The notes under the pieces: generated by a model
Told to the model about the DNA's origin: nothing
Databases searched by the model: none
What the model saw: only the letters and a program-made list of their open reading frames with translations
In this document: in pieces, positions 54,185 through 62,964 of the stretch
Numbering within the stretch: the first letter of the stretch is position 1
Layout: each line of letters begins with the position of its first letter
Program-made: the position numbers and the translations under genes
Source of the DNA: Frigoriglobus tundricola
GTDB taxonomy: Bacteria; Planctomycetota; Planctomycetia; Gemmatales; Gemmataceae
Direction of reading: 5' to 3'
NCBI RefSeq assembly: GCF_013128195.2
Contig: NZ_CP053452.2
Span: forward strand, 1,116,001 to 1,180,000
DNA: 64,000 nt

Positions 54185-55225
54185 ATGAACCGCACGCTGC
54201 TGCTCACGGCTCTCGGGGTCGGCGGATACCTGGCGTACCGCGCATTCAAACCGCGGTACGACTTCGCCGGGAAACACGTCCTCATCACCGGCGGGTCGCG
54301 CGGGCTGGGCCTGGTGTTGGCCCGCCACCTCGCCCGTTCCGGGGCACGGTTATCAATCTGTAGCCGCGATCCGAACGAACTCCGGCGGGCCTTCGCCGAT
54401 CTCACGGAGTACGGCACTCACGTCGTCGCGATCGAATGCGACGTGACCGACCGCGACCGGGTACGGGAGTTCGTCGCGGTCGCCCGTCAGCGCAACGGCC
54501 CGATCGACGTACTCATCAACAACGCCGGTGTGATCCGCGTCGGGCCCGAAGAGGAAATGCGGACCGCTGATTACGAGCAGTCACTGCTGACGCACTTCTG
54601 GGCGCCCCTCTACACAACGCTGGAAGTCCTCCCCGAGATGAAAGCCCGGCAGTGCGGGCGGATCGTCAACATCGCGTCGATCGGTGGGAAGATCGCCGTC
54701 CCGCACCTGCTCCCGTATTCGGTGGGCAAGTTCGCACTCGTGGGGTTCTCGGACGGGCTCCGGGCCGAGGTGGTCCGGCACGGGATCACCGTGACCACCG
54801 TGTGTCCCGGCCTGATGCGCACCGGGAGCCACCTGAACGCCGAGTTCAAGGGGCGGCACGACGAGGAGTACGCCTGGTTCGCACTCGGGAACAGCCTCCC
54901 CGGCTTCTCGATGGGCGCCGACACCGCCGCGCAAAAGATCCTCGCGGCGTGCGCAAGAGGCGATGCGGAAGCGGTCCTCGGTCTGCCCGCTAAGTTCGCG
55001 GTGGCGGCGCGGGCGGTGTGCCCGAACTTCGTTGCCGACGCTCTCGCGCTCGTCAACGGTGTCCTCATGCCCCAACCCGGCGGTATCGGCCCGGACATCC
55101 GCCGCGGCCGCGACAGCCGGCGCCTCTTACCGAACTTCGTGACGACGCTCACGGACCGGGCCGCCGCCGCAAACAACGAACTGCACGCGGCCGCGGTTCC
55201 CCCGTCGCTACCGGGCAACACATAA
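54185..55225 (+). CDS. Membrane-anchored short-chain dehydrogenase/reductase
   Basis: A 346-residue SDR. The ATG at 54185 lies nine bases after GAGGG; the GTG at 54176 overlaps that site and is less likely. An N-terminal hydrophobic helix (LLLTALGVGGYLAYRA) anchors it, then the cofactor motif TGGSRGLG begins at residue 35, with NNAG, a Ser in NIASIGG and the catalytic YSVGK. The C-terminal tail (about 280-346) is extended and Arg/Ala-rich. It is the second SDR of the run but differs in having its membrane helix at the start. Substrate unknown. Confidence 0.9.
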   Translation: MNRTLLLTALGVGGYLAYRAFKPRYDFAGKHVLITGGSRGLGLVLARHLARSGARLSICSRDPNELRRAFADLTEYGTHVVAIECDVTDRDRVREFVAVARQRNGPIDVLINNAGVIRVGPEEEMRTADYEQSLLTHFWAPLYTTLEVLPEMKARQCGRIVNIASIGGKIAVPHLLPYSVGKFALVGFSDGLRAEVVRHGITVTTVCPGLMRTGSHLNAEFKGRHDEEYAWFALGNSLPGFSMGADTAAQKILAACARGDAEAVLGLPAKFAVAARAVCPNFVADALALVNGVLMPQPGGIGPDIRRGRDSRRLLPNFVTTLTDRAAAANNELHAAAVPPSLPGNT

Positions 55226-55275
55226 GCCCGCGCGGACTGATCGTGAGATTTCGTACTCTGGGAGCACGGGCGAGA

Positions 55276-55366
55276 CGCCCAATGGCACGCGGTTTCTGGC
55301 TGTAGCCGGCCTCTGTGAGGCCGGCTACAGAAGAGCCCTAAACACAAAATCCCGTGCCATTGGGCG
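55276..55366. repeat. Nested palindrome between convergent genes, possible bidirectional terminator
   Basis: Outer arms CGCCCAATGGCACG (55276-55289) and CGTGCCATTGGGCG (55353-55366) are perfect 14-bp reverse complements. Inside lies a second perfect 14-bp stem, CTGTAGCCGGCCTC/GAGGCCGGCTACAG, with a TGT loop (55300-55330). It sits between the SDR and acyltransferase genes, which point toward each other, so the inner hairpin could stop transcription from both sides. The double-arm layout also resembles a small mobile or dispersed palindromic element. Confidence 0.7.
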
Positions 55367-55454
55367 CGGCACCCACATCACTTGATGGTAAGGGGTCGCG
55401 ACACGGGTCGCGGCACCTGGATTTCAACAGGGCACAGCCACGCCCCACCGGCGC

Positions 55455-56597
55455 TCAGAGCCGCAAGAAGATCTTGCGCTGGTACAGGAACCGGCAGATC
55501 GCGAACACCATCAGCATGACGACGGTGGCGACAGCCAGGTCACCGTAGGGTTCCAGGTAGCGCTGCCTCAATTCGCCCCCGACAAATCGTTTGGCGATCG
55601 CCTCCATATCAACCAGTTTGTGAATCAAATAGATTGTGATCGGGTTCATGCCGATCCAGACGAACGGCCGCGCCCACCACTGCAGCTTCCACACGTCAAC
55701 GATCAGGTAGAACAGGCCCAACAGCACGGAACTGTACCCGACGGCCACCAGCAGGAATGACGAGGTCCAGAGCTTTTTGATCACGGGGAACTGCTCGCCC
55801 CACAGCCAGCCCGCCACCACACACACGGCGCCCCCGGCGATCAGAGTGAAAACCTTCCGGTAGTTGCCGGCCGACCCCTTCAACAGTTGACCCGCGAACA
55901 CGCCCAGCAGACAGTTCGCGATCGCCGGCAGCGTGCTGAGCAGCCCCTCCGGGTCGTAGTCCCCGTCCCACTTCCGGAGCGGCAGGTACTGCTTATCGAC
56001 CCAGTTCGCCAGGTTCTTACCCGGTTCGAAGTGTCCGGCCCCCACGTCGGGTACCGGAACGAACGTCATGAGCGCCCAGTACCCCACGAGCAGCCCGGCG
56101 CACGCCGCCACACGCCCGCCGGTGCCGAAGTAGCAAAAGATCAACCCCGAAAATAGGTACGCGAGTGCGATCCGCTGAAGGACCCCCATCAGCCGAATCT
56201 GTTCAAAGGGGGTGCCGAACCCGCCGTAGTAGAACAAGCCGAGCAGGTACAAGAGTACCCCGCGCGTCACGACCCGCGTCACCGCCGTCCCGCGCCCCTG
56301 CCGCTCGATCGTCCGGCCCAGCGAGAAGACCAGTGACACCCCGACGATGAACACGAACATTGGGAAAATCAGGTCTTCGAAGTGGAACCCCTCCCACTCG
56401 ACGTGTTCCAACTGATCGTCCACCGTCCGCATCGCGGGGGTGTCGTACAGCTTGACGAGCGCCTTGACCAGGTCGTCGGCGCCCACGATCCAGAACATGT
56501 CGAAGCCGCGCAGGGCGTCGAGCGACACCAGGCGGCCGGGCGGGTCGGTCGGAGCGGCCCCCGCGCGATCGGGCGCGGGGAGCGGGGAGTTCGACAT
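55455..56597 (-). CDS. HGSNAT/DUF5009-like membrane acyltransferase
   Basis: A 380-residue integral membrane protein with about ten hydrophobic helices. The N-terminal signature RLVSLDALRGFDMFWI and the next EDLIFPMFVFIVGVSLVF match the heparan-alpha-glucosaminide N-acetyltransferase-like family (COG4299/DUF5009; NagX-like). These proteins move acetyl groups from cytosolic acetyl-CoA to an outside sugar. The start at 56597 leaves a short Pro-rich cytoplasmic tail; the frame to 56717 adds unlikely residues. A TPR gene lies upstream, 44 bp away. The acceptor is unknown, possibly an envelope glycan. Confidence 0.85.
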   Translation of the reverse strand: MSNSPLPAPDRAGAAPTDPPGRLVSLDALRGFDMFWIVGADDLVKALVKLYDTPAMRTVDDQLEHVEWEGFHFEDLIFPMFVFIVGVSLVFSLGRTIERQGRGTAVTRVVTRGVLLYLLGLFYYGGFGTPFEQIRLMGVLQRIALAYLFSGLIFCYFGTGGRVAACAGLLVGYWALMTFVPVPDVGAGHFEPGKNLANWVDKQYLPLRKWDGDYDPEGLLSTLPAIANCLLGVFAGQLLKGSAGNYRKVFTLIAGGAVCVVAGWLWGEQFPVIKKLWTSSFLLVAVGYSSVLLGLFYLIVDVWKLQWWARPFVWIGMNPITIYLIHKLVDMEAIAKRFVGGELRQRYLEPYGDLAVATVVMLMVFAICRFLYQRKIFLRL

Positions 56598-56641
56598 AGG
56601 GGGGGGTCCGGTTGGTTGGTGGGACGGGCCGATCGGGGTCG

Positions 56642-57931
56642 TCAGGGCGGGGTCAGTGCTTGGGCCAGGAGTTTGTGGCGCTCGGCCAACTCGCGGTCCC
56701 CGCGGCGCTCGTAGCACTCGGCCAGCGCCTCGTGGGCGGGCCGGTAGCGCGGGTCGATGCGGAGGGCCGCCGCGAGCCAGCGCTCGGCCTCCTGGGGCTC
56801 ACCGAACAGGCGGAGGAGCCGTGCCACCTCGCACCGCAGGGCCGCGTCGCCGGGCGCCTGGCCCGCCCGTGCGACGAGCGCGTCCAGCTTGGCCCGCTCG
56901 GCTTTCAGGCTCTCGAAGCGCTGGCGGTAGCGGGCCGCCTCCGCGGGCCGGCCCCGGAGGTCCAGGCACCGTGCCAGTTCGTGGCACGCCGCCACCGCCG
57001 AGGGGTCCCGCTCGAGCGCCCGGCGCAGCCACGCCTCCCCCTGTTCGCACTGGTCCTCGTTCACCGCCAGTTTCCCGCGCTCGACCAGGACCGCGACGTC
57101 GTCCGGGTGGGCCGCGACGAGTTGGTCCAGAAGCGCGCGGGCCTCGTCGGCCCGGCCCAGTTGGAGCCGGCACTGAGCCAGGTTCACGCCCACCACCGTG
57201 TCGTCGGGGCTCTCGCGCCACACGGCCTCGTAATGATCGACCGCCTCGGCCGCGTTGCGAGCGACGTAAAACAGGTTATCGGCCAGCCGGCGGCGGGCCA
57301 GGAGATTGTCGGGCCGGAGGGCGGCGGCGCGGCGGTAATCGTCCCGGGCCGCATCGACCAGACCGAGCCGCTCCAGCACCCAGCCGCGGCGCACGAGCGC
57401 GTACACGTTCTCCGGTTCGTCCTCGAGCATGCGGTCCAGGCAGAACCGGGCCTCCGACAAACGGTAGGTTTTTGTATAGCCCTGACTGAGGGCCTCGAAC
57501 ACGTAGAACCGTTCGGCCGGGTCCTCGATCGCGCGGCGCAAAACGCTTTCGGCCCCGCCGCCCAAGTCGCCGTCCTGGGCGCGGAGCAGGTGCCGCTCTA
57601 ATGTGACGGCGTCTACGCTGAAACCGGCGGCCCGGCAGGCGTCGAGGTGCTCACGGGCGCGGGGCAGATGGCTCATGCGCCGGGACAAGCGGGCGAGCAG
57701 AAAGTGCCCCTCGGCGCTGGCGGGGCGGAACTCCAGGTGGCGCGTCAGTTCGGCGTCCGCCTGGTCGTAATCGCGGGCGTCCAGGGCACGTTTGGCTTGC
57801 CGGAGGTGATACTCGGCCCGCACCGCCGGCGCCCACGCGATGGCGCCGCCAACGAGCGCGAGGGCAATCACGAGCAGAACCGTGCGCCGCCGGCGGCGCA
57901 CGGCCCGTATCAATCCGCTGCAACTGATCAT
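56642..57931 (-). CDS. TPR-repeat membrane-anchored protein
   Basis: A 429-residue protein, or 431 from the GTG two codons earlier (57937). A basic N-terminus and one hydrophobic helix (TVLLVIALALVGGAIAW) anchor it, and the rest is a chain of at least nine TPR-type helix pairs (for example RRGWVLERLGLVDAARDDY and AEAVDHYEAVWRESPDDTVV). There is no catalytic domain. It probably forms a scaffold on the outer face of the cytoplasmic membrane. It lies between the DUF1559 pseudopilin gene and the acyltransferase gene in the same direction, which suggests an envelope assembly role (inference). Confidence 0.82.
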   Translation of the reverse strand: MISCSGLIRAVRRRRRTVLLVIALALVGGAIAWAPAVRAEYHLRQAKRALDARDYDQADAELTRHLEFRPASAEGHFLLARLSRRMSHLPRAREHLDACRAAGFSVDAVTLERHLLRAQDGDLGGGAESVLRRAIEDPAERFYVFEALSQGYTKTYRLSEARFCLDRMLEDEPENVYALVRRGWVLERLGLVDAARDDYRRAAALRPDNLLARRRLADNLFYVARNAAEAVDHYEAVWRESPDDTVVGVNLAQCRLQLGRADEARALLDQLVAAHPDDVAVLVERGKLAVNEDQCEQGEAWLRRALERDPSAVAACHELARCLDLRGRPAEAARYRQRFESLKAERAKLDALVARAGQAPGDAALRCEVARLLRLFGEPQEAERWLAAALRIDPRYRPAHEALAECYERRGDRELAERHKLLAQALTPP

Positions 57932-58015
57932 CCGCACGGACTCGCCACCCCCACCGAACCACTCCGGAACTACACACGTGCGGCCCGGACACGAGTTCCG
58001 GGCCGCACACGAAAC

Positions 58016-59065
58016 TCACCAGTCCGACGGCACGGGCAGCCCGTCGTTGGGCACGTTGGCCAGGAACCACGTCGTCTGGCTCATGCCCGAGGAGACCGCC
58101 CGCACGCTGCCGTCCCCCAGGCCGGCCAGGATCACCCCGGTGTGCGCACTGGACGGCCGCTGCGGGTCGCAGTTCGTGGTCCACACCGGCTGGATCTGGA
58201 AGGAGGCCGTCGCCGGGGTAATGCTGCCGTTGGGGTAGATGTTGTAGACCGGCGGGTACCAGTCCAAAAACGGGTCGCTCCAGTTGTTGCCGCCGCACTG
58301 GGCCGAGTCGCACTGGTTGCCGGCCTGATACGCCCCACTGTTGGCGCACTGGGCGAACTTCTCGGACCAGAGCACGGTGTTGCTCAACCCGTCCGGGAAG
58401 CTGGCCGGGATCCGCGGATAGTTGAACGGCCCCGTCGGGGCGCCGCCACCCAGGCTGATGAGATTCGCGTTCCCGATCACCGCCGTCGGCGGGCTCGAAC
58501 CGGAGCCGGGGATGAACGAGCACGAGTCGAACGCGAGGGCGTTACACGCGTAGCTCGTAGCAGCGGCATAGGGCGGCCCCCCGGGGTTGAGCGGGCACGA
58601 GTTGCCCGACCCGACACTCGGGTCGCTCGGGCAGATGAACGACTTGACCGGGATCGAATAGGCGTTGCCGGGATCGATCCACGCGAGACCATTGCTGGCG
58701 TTTTGTGCGTTGAGACCGTTTAGGCACTGGTTGAAGAGGTTCTGCTGTTCCACATAAGGTAAAATGAAGATGAGCGGGGTGCCGGCCGCGCCCAGGTTCG
58801 CGTTCTGGCTCGGGAACGGCCCGACGAGCGGGGGCAACAGCATGTTCGTGTCATGAACGTTGTGCGTCGCCAGGCCGATCTGCTTGAGGTTGTTGGTGCA
58901 ACTCATGCGTGCGGCGGCCTCGCGCACCTTCTGAACGGCGGGCAGCAACAGGCCGATGAGGATCGCGATGATCGCGATCACCACCAGCAGTTCGATCAGC
59001 GTGAACCCCCGGGCGCGGCGCCCGCTTCGGGCGCGCGTGGGGCCGTGAGAGACGAGCGGCTTCAC
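58016..59065 (-). CDS. DUF1559 prepilin-like (type II secretion pseudopilin) protein
   Basis: A 349-residue exported protein of the DUF1559 family, numerous in planctomycetes. The start is the GTG at 59065 behind GGGAGGT; the frame from 59299 would add 78 residues. The prepilin N-terminus [21 protein letters not shown] has Gly20 before the cleavage site, Phe21 as first mature residue and Glu25 at +5, followed by the family signature [18 protein letters not shown]. The C-terminal half carries the usual DUF1559 end ([18 protein letters not shown]). It is probably processed by a prepilin peptidase and anchored in the membrane. A lipoprotein gene lies 73 bp upstream. Confidence 0.93.
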   Translation of the reverse strand: MKPLVSHGPTRARSGRRARGFTLIELLVVIAIIAILIGLLLPAVQKVREAAARMSCTNNLKQIGLATHNVHDTNMLLPPLVGPFPSQNANLGAAGTPLIFILPYVEQQNLFNQCLNGLNAQNASNGLAWIDPGNAYSIPVKSFICPSDPSVGSGNSCPLNPGGPPYAAATSYACNALAFDSCSFIPGSGSSPPTAVIGNANLISLGGGAPTGPFNYPRIPASFPDGLSNTVLWSEKFAQCANSGAYQAGNQCDSAQCGGNNWSDPFLDWYPPVYNIYPNGSITPATASFQIQPVWTTNCDPQRPSSAHTGVILAGLGDGSVRAVSSGMSQTTWFLANVPNDGLPVPSDW

Positions 59066-59138
59066 TGTGACCTCCCGGATAGAACCTGAATGATGCGCGA
59101 AACAGACGAAGAGGAGAAAGTACGACCGGACGCGCGAG

Positions 59139-59630
59139 TCATTTCCTGGGGCCGTTCTTGCGGCCCTCCCGCGTGCCGTCCGCTCCTGGGCTCTCGGGGA
59201 CCAAGTCGATGTCGAAGGTCTGCCGGCCCGAAGTGACGGTGAGTTGCAGACCGGACTGTTCGGGGCGACCGTAACGGGCCGGGATCTCCACCGCGTCACT
59301 CCGCCCTTGGATGGAGACGTTCCGGGCCTTTTCGAGTGCTTTTTTTGCCTTCTCGCCCATCTGCGCGGGCGTGGTGACGGTCACCTTCACCGCGCCGAGG
59401 GGCACCCCGGTTGCGGTGTAAGTGCCGTCGGCGTCGAGAAGCGCGCTGGCCGAGCGATTGTTTTCCCCGTGGAACGTCACCGTCCCCGCCGGAACGGGCG
59501 CGTCGTTGAGGCGCACCTTGCCCGACACCCGCCCGCTGTCCGAATCGCCGCACCCCGTAGACGCGAGCGCGATTGCCAGTAGGGCCAATACCGGGCGCCA
59601 TAACGGCCAGTGAAGTCGTACCGAAAGCAT
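59139..59630 (-). CDS. Small lipoprotein with carboxypeptidase-regulatory/transthyretin-like domain
   Basis: A 163-residue lipoprotein. The lipobox is ASTGC with Cys27. Residues about 33-90 form a short beta-sandwich of the carboxypeptidase regulatory-like type ([37 protein letters not shown]). The tail is charged ([10 protein letters not shown]). Proteins like this commonly sit directly upstream of a DUF1559 gene in planctomycetes, as here, and the two are likely expressed together. Function unknown. Confidence 0.85.
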   Translation of the reverse strand: MLSVRLHWPLWRPVLALLAIALASTGCGDSDSGRVSGKVRLNDAPVPAGTVTFHGENNRSASALLDADGTYTATGVPLGAVKVTVTTPAQMGEKAKKALEKARNVSIQGRSDAVEIPARYGRPEQSGLQLTVTSGRQTFDIDLVPESPGADGTREGRKNGPRK

Positions 59631-60376
59631 CGCGGCTATCCGTCAGGATTCGGCAAAAACACGGCTCCGCGGAAACCGGAGCCCCGCCCGTCATCAATTG
59701 ACCGATAAGTGCCTGTTTCCGACTCAATCGGCCGGCGCCAACTGCTGCGTTTGAAGACAATCAGGAGCCTGTGGTTGAACGCCAGAACAGGCTGACGGGC
59801 GAGCAAAACAGCAGCAACAAACCGGGCAACTCAAAGAACTTGCCAGAAAACGGCTCGGGCGATTTCCGGAATCGGTTTTTCGCAAGGATCGAGTACGCTC
59901 CACATCGATCATCCGGACTTCAGAGATGGAGAGACAAAGCGTCGGAAAGCCGAACATGAGTCGATGGGAGGTGACTAAGAAGGTACCCCGATGCGTGGTG
60001 CGTTACAAGAGGATTTTGAAAAACACGAAGGACCGATCCCGATCGGCTCGAAGTATGGATGGGTACGGGTCGCCCGGTCGATGGAAGTCGCCGGTACAGG
60101 TCGGGGATGTGACACCCTCCTCAGGTACCTCGCTTCCGACGGGCCAGTCCCTGCTTGTCCGGAAGTTGCATCTCGGTCAGAATCATTCTCGCCTCCCCTC
60201 GGAAGGGGTGCTCAACCGAATAGGTCGATCACTCTACACGGTTCCATTCCCATAACGTGCCACCATTGGAAAAGGGTGCAGCACTCTTGTGCATAGGCCC
60301 GGGCGCGGCGGACTTCGATGGAGCATTCCGTTGCACGGCCGAGTGAACCTCGTTCCCACTTTCTTCGGAGATCCCC
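59631..60376. other. Intergenic region, no gene supported
   Basis: In this 746-bp divergent spacer, overlapping open frames around 59926-60296 (for example one of 109 residues) have no ribosome site or recognised domain; a small real protein cannot be ruled out. A short hairpin, GGCTCCG/CGGAGCC with a seven-base loop (59663-59683), lies in the leader of the lipoprotein gene. The promoters of both flanking genes must be here. Confidence 0.4.
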
Positions 60377-61255
60377 ATGTGCGCCCCGTCCGTGATCGCC
60401 GCTGCTCTCGCCGGAATGAGCCGCCGCGACGCCCTGCACTTCGCCGCAGGTGTCGTGGCCGGCGTCGCGTGTGCGGCCTGTTCCGCCGGTTCATGCGCAG
60501 CGACAGACGGCCCCCCGTCCGATCCACCCCCCAAAGGGCCGCCGACCGCGAAACGAACTATCGCGGCCGATCAGGTGCAGGATCTGACTCACACCCTTTC
60601 ACCCGCGTTCCCGATCTGGCCGGGGAACGAGCCCATCAGGGTCACGAACAAGGGGACGTTCGCGAAGACCGGGTTCTACTCGAACCGCTGGGACGTGGGC
60701 GAGCACCACGGCACGCACCTCGACGCCCCGGCGCACTGCTCGGCCAGCGGTGCGACCGCTGAGCGCGTCGACGCCGGGTCACTGATCGCCCCGGCCGCGG
60801 TGATCGACATCCGCGAGCGCGTGAAGGCCAACGCCGACGCCGCAGTAACCGTCGATGACCTCATCGCCTGGGAGAAGACCCACGGGCGGTTACCCAAGGG
60901 GTGCGCGGTCGGCCTCCTTTCGGGGTGGGACGCGAAGGCCGGCGACGCGAAGGCGTTTCTGGGCACGGACGCGACCAACACGCTGCACTTCCCCGGTTTC
61001 TCGAAGGCGGCGGCCGAGTTCCTGGCGACCGAGCGCGACGTCGCCGGGTTGCTGGTGGACACGCTCTCGATCGACGTGGGGGCGACCCCCGAGTTCGCCG
61101 TCCACAAGGTCTGGCTGGGCGCGGGCAAGTGGGCGGTCGAGTGCGTGGCGAATCTCGGGAAGATCCCGCCGAGCGGGGCGACCGTGTTCGTCGGGGCACC
61201 GAAGGTACAAGGCGCGTCCGGCGGCCCGACGCGGGTGCTGGCACTGTGGGGGTGA
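60377..61255 (+). CDS. Exported metal-dependent cyclase-family hydrolase
   Basis: A 292-residue hydrolase of the cyclase family (kynurenine formamidase-like, PF04199). The metal-binding motif HHGTHLDAPAH is intact near residues 109-119, and the core resumes with LIAWEKTHGRLPKG and DTLSIDVGATPEF. The N-terminus holds a twin-arginine-like motif (SRRDAL) before a hydrophobic helix with several Cys (AGVACAACSAGSC), so Tat export with or without lipidation is possible; Met14 is an alternative start. GGAGA lies before the ATG at 60377. The reaction is probably hydrolysis of an amide or lactone; the substrate is unknown. Confidence 0.88.
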   Translation: MCAPSVIAAALAGMSRRDALHFAAGVVAGVACAACSAGSCAATDGPPSDPPPKGPPTAKRTIAADQVQDLTHTLSPAFPIWPGNEPIRVTNKGTFAKTGFYSNRWDVGEHHGTHLDAPAHCSASGATAERVDAGSLIAPAAVIDIRERVKANADAAVTVDDLIAWEKTHGRLPKGCAVGLLSGWDAKAGDAKAFLGTDATNTLHFPGFSKAAAEFLATERDVAGLLVDTLSIDVGATPEFAVHKVWLGAGKWAVECVANLGKIPPSGATVFVGAPKVQGASGGPTRVLALWG

Positions 61256-61856
61256 CGCTTCCCCACACCGGTTGCGATCGCTCTTCGGGTGTGCGGGGCT
61301 ACCGGAGTGCAGTTAGCGTCCGGAAGAGGTTTGGTTCGAGCATGAGCAACTGCAACGCCCAAGCCGTGCTCCCGACCGTTCACGAGATCAGGACGCGGAT
61401 GGATCAATACGCGGCCGTCATCCTCCCACTGTGCCGAGCAAAGTCTCGAGTCAAAAAGTCACAAATCATATAGTCGCAAACCCAAACTCTCTCGGGCTTT
61501 GGCTTTACGACAGCGCGACCCGACCGTGTAACCTGTCGTCTGCCCCGCGATTGCAGGGACCTCTGGGCGCGGCACCACAGCTTCGCCCGCCGAAACGGCT
61601 CTCTCGCCTCCCGCGTCAGGAAAGCAGCATCACACGGAAGCGGTTGGTCGGCACAGAAGTAGGGAAGTCGCGCCGACTTCGATAACACCGGCTCCGGCGC
61701 CCAGGTGTGCGGGCGAGAACAAACGACGGATACACGGTCTCGTTGGTGCGGTCCGTTTTCTGTGGTTGCGGGACAGGCTTTCCACCCTGTGCTTCAAGGC
61801 AAAAAGGCTGGAAAGCCTGTGCCACAATAATCAGACAGGCGCGACCGGATCATGAA
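61256..61856. repeat. Intergenic region with a palindromic element at 61761-61826
   Basis: In this 601-bp spacer between the convergent cyclase and exported-protein genes, a palindrome has arms TGTGG...ACAGGCTTTCCA (61761-61784) and TGGAAAGCCTGTGCCACA (61809-61826), paired with a short bulge. Its ends resemble the palindrome at 52784-52837. Words near 61440-61530 (GTCACAAATCATATAGTCGC, GGCTTTACGAC) resemble those near 48623-48678. Short open frames on both strands look like translated repeats, not genes. Confidence 0.5.
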
Positions 61857-62369
61857 TCAGGGGTGATAGACGACTTGCTCGATGTCGAACGCGAGGAGGT
61901 GGTTCACGATCTCATTGTCGGACAAGACGAACCCGACCTTCACTTCGACCTTACCCGGCTTGGTGGGGAGCAAGAAAACCGAGTAGACGTGGGGCGAGCC
62001 CGGTAGCCCCGGCACCGGGGGCCGCACGTTGTACCCCTCGTACTTGATTTCTCCCGTTCCGGCGGTCTTGATCACCTGGATCAGTCCCGTGGGCGTCAGG
62101 TGCGGCGGGGTGCCACTGGGGTCCGTGAATTCGACGATCACCCCTTTGCCGAACGGGACGGCGCGCAACGGGATGGGAGTGATGGGCTTGCCGAACAAGG
62201 GAACGGAGGGCGGGGACACCACGTACACGGGGCCAAAGTGGTGGTGCTCCCAGTAGCCGGGGCAGTGAACCGGGGCCGGGCGGTGCCGACCGAACGCGTG
62301 AGCCGGGTGGGCCGAAACGGCCAGCCCGAGGGCGGCCAGAACCGCGACCGGCGCGATGCGCGCGAACAT
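61857..62369 (-). CDS. Small exported protein of unknown function
   Basis: A 170-residue exported protein. Its signal peptide (ARIAPVAVLAALGLAVSAHP) ends near AHAFG. The mature N-terminus is His/Pro-rich (GYWEHHHFGPVYVV), which could bind metal. The rest is beta-rich with Pro-Gly turns (VRPPVPGLPGSPHVYSVFLL) and ends in the hydrophobic DIEQVVYHP. No family recognised. It is monocistronic by position, with intergenic sequence on both sides. Confidence 0.65.
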   Translation of the reverse strand: MFARIAPVAVLAALGLAVSAHPAHAFGRHRPAPVHCPGYWEHHHFGPVYVVSPPSVPLFGKPITPIPLRAVPFGKGVIVEFTDPSGTPPHLTPTGLIQVIKTAGTGEIKYEGYNVRPPVPGLPGSPHVYSVFLLPTKPGKVEVKVGFVLSDNEIVNHLLAFDIEQVVYHP

Positions 62370-62964
62370 GTGGGCCTCCGAATGGGACGGGAGCCGCGGG
62401 TCCGGGGCCGAGCCGCGGCGGGCGAACCGGTCGTCCGCGCCTCACACGAGACGCGGTCCGCACAGCCCCGTTCAGATCGACAGGCTCTTCGCGCCATTAC
62501 ATTCTGCACACTTTCGCGGGTCAAGCTAAAACGCGCTAATTTTCGCACTTTCTATAATTTAACACTCTTTGTCACTTTAATGATTGGCGCGCCAATTTGG
62601 CACGCCCCTCGTTGGCGTCGGTTCGTGCCGAAACGCCGAGCGACCAGAGTGCGGGTTGAAACAGGGGGCGCCGCCCGCGCGTGCCGCGGTCGGTGACGCG
62701 TAGCACCCTCGAACCAAAGAGATCAAATGTGCACAGATAGCACTCAGCGGCACTAATACAATCATTATTTATTGATATTACCTTTTCTTAATATTCTTAT
62801 TATTAGTGTCACTATGGTAGAAAAATTGCCAAAATTTACGTGACATCCCCACCACGAAACGCCTAACATCTGGACATTGAAAGCAGAAAACACCTCGTGT
62901 CTCGTTTCGCCGCGGTTCGTGCGATCGCCCAGTTCATCTCCACTCGGTCCGCCGGAGGGTACAC
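62370..62964. other. AT-rich intergenic region
   Basis: 595 bases, of which 62500-62890 are strikingly AT-rich for this chromosome, including a stretch at 62751-62830 made almost only of A and T. A perfect 14-bp palindrome, ATTGGCGCGCCAAT, lies at 62583-62596. The inverted words CACTAATA (62751-62758) and TATTAGTG (62801-62808) flank the most AT-rich part. A TATAAT on the plus strand (62553-62558) has no good -35 partner. It probably contains regulatory sequence for one or both divergent flanking genes. Confidence 0.5.

Noticed and set aside
59926-60296. Small overlapping frames in the spacer before the cyclase gene
   Set aside because: No clear ribosome site and no recognisable domain; kept only as a mention in the intergenic entry.
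61404-61688. 94-residue minus-strand frame with a C-terminal CDYMICDFLTRDF stretch
   Set aside because: The peptide is translated from repeat words (GTCACAAATC, GTCGC) of an intergenic element; no start signal.
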